DNA of 64,000 nucleotides, taken from Archivesica marissinica (Eukaryota > Mollusca > Bivalvia > Venerida > Vesicomyidae). The notes beneath the pieces were generated by a model, which saw only the letters and a program-made list of their open reading frames with translations, searched no databases and was not told where the DNA came from. Shown in pieces: positions 61,296 through 64,000 of the stretch. The stretch covers positions 12,699,213 through 12,763,212 of the forward strand of contig CM026386.1 in NCBI GenBank assembly GCA_014843695.1, read 5' to 3'. Each line of letters begins with the position of its first letter. Positions within the stretch are counted from its first letter, which is position 1. Both the position numbers and the translations under genes were made by a program.

Positions 61296-61512
61296 AGCTC
61301 TATTGCGAAACACATTCTTACAATGTATAATAATCGCTCTCAATACCTCATTCCTGATGGAATCCAGGTATCCATCGCCACGAGGGAGAGAGAAGAAGCA
61401 TCGTGGAATTTAAATGCCTTCCCTAAGTGTAAAATCACAACGACTCCAGTGGGGCTCGAACTCCCGACAGTTCGCACATGAAGCGAATGCGCCACCACAG
61501 CGCTATCACGAC
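61296..61512 (-). mobile_element. SINE family C, near full length
   Basis: Plus-strand order: tail (ctattgcgaaacacattctt), body (cctcattcctgatggaatcc; cgccacgagggagagagaag), B-box complement (ggggctcgaactcccgac), head (cgccaccacagcgctatcac). An 8-bp insertion duplicates tccatcg/tccaggt near 61360. Confidence 0.75.
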
Positions 61513-62700
61513 TTCCACAAATCCCGTTCTATCTACTACTGTTGCATTATATGTAAAATGTTCATTTCTTGATTATACGTAAAATACTTAAATAAATGAT
61601 GCTTAATATAATACATTACCCAAGTTTATTCAAAATGGTGCACTATTTGTATTTATCCTACCTTCATGCGAAATAACGTACAAAAACGGCCTGCCTAATA
61701 AATTTTGCTTTATTAGTCAGTGCCTAATAAAGCTTTTATGACCAAGATTACGGTTTGTAAATAAACAAAGCGTCTGTGGTCACATTGTGTTGTCTGCTGA
61801 GTTTGGAAAATGTCCCAAGAAGAAAGTCTTGTACAGGCAAACTTTCAGGTTGTTTGGGATGAATTATCAGCACTCGATGAGACCCCTCTGGAAACTACTG
61901 TTGTCAGAGAAATGTCATTTATCATTTATCTATAAATAGAAATATCAATGCGCAATATATTACCAAGTGCGTAGCGAGTTTATAAGCTGCCATGGCTAGT
62001 TTGTTTGTTTTTGTGTCGGGTGCACACTCAGAATGTAGGATAAATAGAATATTAGGTTACTGTCTTATATTAATATATATAATACTAATATTCTCTATAT
62101 ATATATATTACTGACATTGGTTTAAACATATTTATTCGTCATAATATGCACACTATACATATACATAATTTACACAAATATATTTACAATAACTCGTGGA
62201 TTGAATTTGAAGCTATAATATATTGAAATACTGACATTGCAAATGCGCACGTTCGCTACTCAAACACGGAAGAAGAAATGTTGAACGAGTTTGAATAGAA
62301 TTACATGGCTCACTGGACCTGAATAAATAGCTATATTATGTTAATGTAAGGTTTTACAAATAAGGTTTCGAACGAGGGCAATCAATAGCAACCATAAGTA
62401 TGCGGATTTCATAAAATAACGAGTATTACAGCATTGCATTGCGTGGGGGTAAACAAATATAATGTTGTATATCGATGAATTTAAATAACTATTATATTGT
62501 ACCTTTTTATTTTAAAAATTTAAAACGAATAAAGATATGCAAGTTTATGTTATAATGAGGCACACTGACGCAGTTGCCTCACTTAAAATATCCAAAGCAA
62601 AAACAAAATTAATTAAAAATTAAATAAATAAAATGCAAAACAATATCCCTTTGCTGTATAAAATGTTGAGTGCTAGACAGCTGAAAGGTCAGTACATTAT
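61513..62700. other. AT-rich sequence, one weak short ORF
   Basis: A 41-residue frame (MSQEESLVQANFQVVWDELS...) at 61810-61935 has a plausible start context (AAAATGTCC) and varied composition, so it could be a first coding exon. No consensus donor follows it and I recognise no family. The rest is AT-rich with no gene or repeat I can name. Confidence 0.3.
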
Positions 62701-62744
62701 ACGTCTATACTCCTTATAATCAGAAAACACATTGATCCCCAACA

Positions 62745-62820
62745 ATTTTAAGGGGGACCATGCCCCCGGACCCCCCGGATCCCTCGGACCCCCATATAGA
62801 TTGCCTCGGTAGAAATTTGC
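62745..62820. repeat. GC-rich palindromic patch
   Basis: aagggggaccatgcccccgg followed by accccccggatccctcggac. The inverted arms gggggaccatgccccc could form a hairpin. Similar G/C patches are common in dispersed repeats, but I cannot assign a family. Confidence 0.4.
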
Positions 62821-62855
62821 CTCCGGCTTCGGTTCTGATATATATATAAATACAT

Positions 62856-62857
62856 AC

Positions 62858-62915
<58 letters not shown>

Positions 62916-62936
62916 TGCGTGCGTGCGTGCGCGCGT
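62856..62936. repeat. (CGTG)n microsatellite
   Basis: About 80 bp of cgtg repeats with one missing base near 62916 and a gcgcg end. The ARTH/THAR-repeat frames on the minus strand are translations of this tract, not protein. Confidence 0.95.
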
Positions 62937-63273
62937 CAACATGTGGTAATGAGGAGTCCAATGAGGTGATGGGGAGTCGAATTAGGTATTGGAGAGTCCG
63001 GTTCCGGTGAGACGGTTGTATATCCGGTTCTGGTAAGATAGCGTTACGTACGTTTCCGCTTTGTCTATTATAGGTTGACAATAGGATGAACATCAGTTCG
63101 ATATTCACGCTACTTTCGTTTTCAGACAACTACTGTGATTTCGGGTTGTCTGCCTGTGTAAATGTATGGCATCACTGCTTATCTCATTTGCTTATATCGT
63201 GCGGCTTTGAAGAACGCTATACATAAAGTAGTATCACTCCTCCTCACTCCTCATTCTTTAGCGAGACCTCAAC

Positions 63274-64000
63274 ATGTACAGTTGCGATATATGCTCGAAA
63301 CGATTCATGCGAAAAGACAATATGCTTCGCGATAAACGAACGCTTCATGTCGATGACGAGAATGAATACGAGAAGGATATATTGGGTACGATCGATGATG
63401 TGGATATGTCAAACTCCGATGACGCGAGTGGCGAAGATTCCAGTAATGACGAAGATTCCAGTCAAGAGGAGGATTCTGATGTTATCGATCCGTGGTACTG
63501 TATCGTAGACAGAGTGTTTAATCAGTGTCAATCGGAATTTGAGGAGAATGTGAAATATTAGTTGCGGGCACAGGGTGCTACGGAGAACGTTGCTAGGCGG
63601 ACGGTATTCCGGAATATGAGATCCAAGAATAGGAAGAAATTGGTGGAAGATTTCATGTTAAAAGTGGAATGGATGCATGGCCTCCTACGTGATCCAGTTT
63701 ATACTGCGATTAAGAAAACTGCAGCGGATCTATAGATAATCGATGGCTACGATAAAGAGGAGGCGTGGAAATATGCCACTAATCAGAGAAAGTACTTGTT
63801 CGAAACCGTTCTGAAACGATTCGAACTTCCGGAAATAACCGCGAGCGAATGTAAAAATACGTACACTGACATACATTTGGATCATACGCAGGCAGGTGGA
63901 GGAGCAGACATAGAGACCGACACTAGGTTAACGCCGATGCGGCAGGCAGAGAGGTGGGCACAGAGGGAAATGGACAGGATGAAAAACCGTCCGAAAATAG
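63274..64000 (+). pseudogene. Degenerate C2H2-finger / acidic protein, two stops, cut by window end
   Basis: The frame opens with MYSCDICSKRFMRKDNMLRD and a C-x2-C finger core in which the first expected zinc-binding His (residue 20) is Asp and the second (residue 25) is His. Residues about 27-70 are strongly acidic (D/E/S-rich), followed by DPWYCIVDRVF. A TAG at 63559-63561 ends the first segment, but the same frame stays protein-like beyond it (KKLVEDFMLKVEWMHGLLRD; DPVYTAIKKTAADL) up to a second TAG at 63733-63735. It then continues (EEAWKYATNQRKYLFETVLK) to the window edge. No frameshift is needed. Composition and codon use differ from the AT-rich surroundings. I cannot name the family. 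A repetitive or mobile-element gene is plausible, as is a decayed host gene. Confidence 0.6.

Noticed and set aside
62689..63129. 146-codon minus-strand frame with THAR repeats
   Set aside because: It is translation of the (CGTG)n microsatellite and a GC-rich palindromic patch.

Overview
The window looks like invertebrate animal DNA, most likely a mollusc and plausibly a bivalve. It is AT-rich, with split exons flanked by consensus GT/AG sites, several tRNA-headed SINE families, TA-flanked MITEs and very large minisatellites. Nothing bacterial is present: no operons, no ribosome-binding sites and no long intact ORF outside tandem repeats. Species and lineage are inference. There are two 1000-N scaffold gaps (1219-2218 and 41535-42534), so true distances across them are unknown.

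The only well-supported coding content lies on the minus strand. It is a set of exons for scavenger-receptor cysteine-rich (SRCR) domains plus one EB/EGF-like Cys-rich module. Each SRCR domain is split into an N-half and a C-half exon by a phase-2 intron just after the LG[YF] motif, and the domain borders are phase 1. Read right to left, the exons are SRCR-A' (55726-55549, 54704-54550), SRCR-A (36789-36612, 35760-35606, the latter with an in-frame TAA), SRCR-B (33789-33624, 31723-31545), EB (30055-29933) and SRCR-C (29096-28946, 995-817). Every junction is phase-compatible, so a single receptor gene running off both ends is possible, although A' and A could also be separate gene copies.

Layout. 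1-1050: unique sequence, one MITE and the SRCR-C C-half exon. 1051-28256: a roughly 27 kb 49-bp minisatellite lying inside the intron that splits SRCR-C. 28257-28660: decayed edge of that array. 28.9-34.5 kb: SRCR-C/EB/SRCR-B exons and SINEs. 34.67-37.78 kb: copy 1 of a segmental duplication (26-bp array, SRCR-A exons, SINE-A, 25-bp array, SINE-B). 37.8-41.5 kb: retroelement debris, a second and unrelated 49-bp array, and a 56-bp tandem repeat. 42.5-56.8 kb: copy 2 of the duplication, in which the 26-bp array is at least 11.7 kb. 57.1-58.9 kb: a 30-bp minisatellite open in several frames on both strands. 58.9-61.5 kb: SINE/MITE debris. 61.5-64 kb: AT-rich DNA, a (CGTG)n microsatellite and a degenerate zinc-finger reading frame cut by the window end.

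The main points of interest are an SRCR gene whose introns are dominated by huge, recently rearranged minisatellites, and a duplicated SRCR exon pair in which one copy has a stop and the exon has diverged faster, and more patchily, than its own introns.
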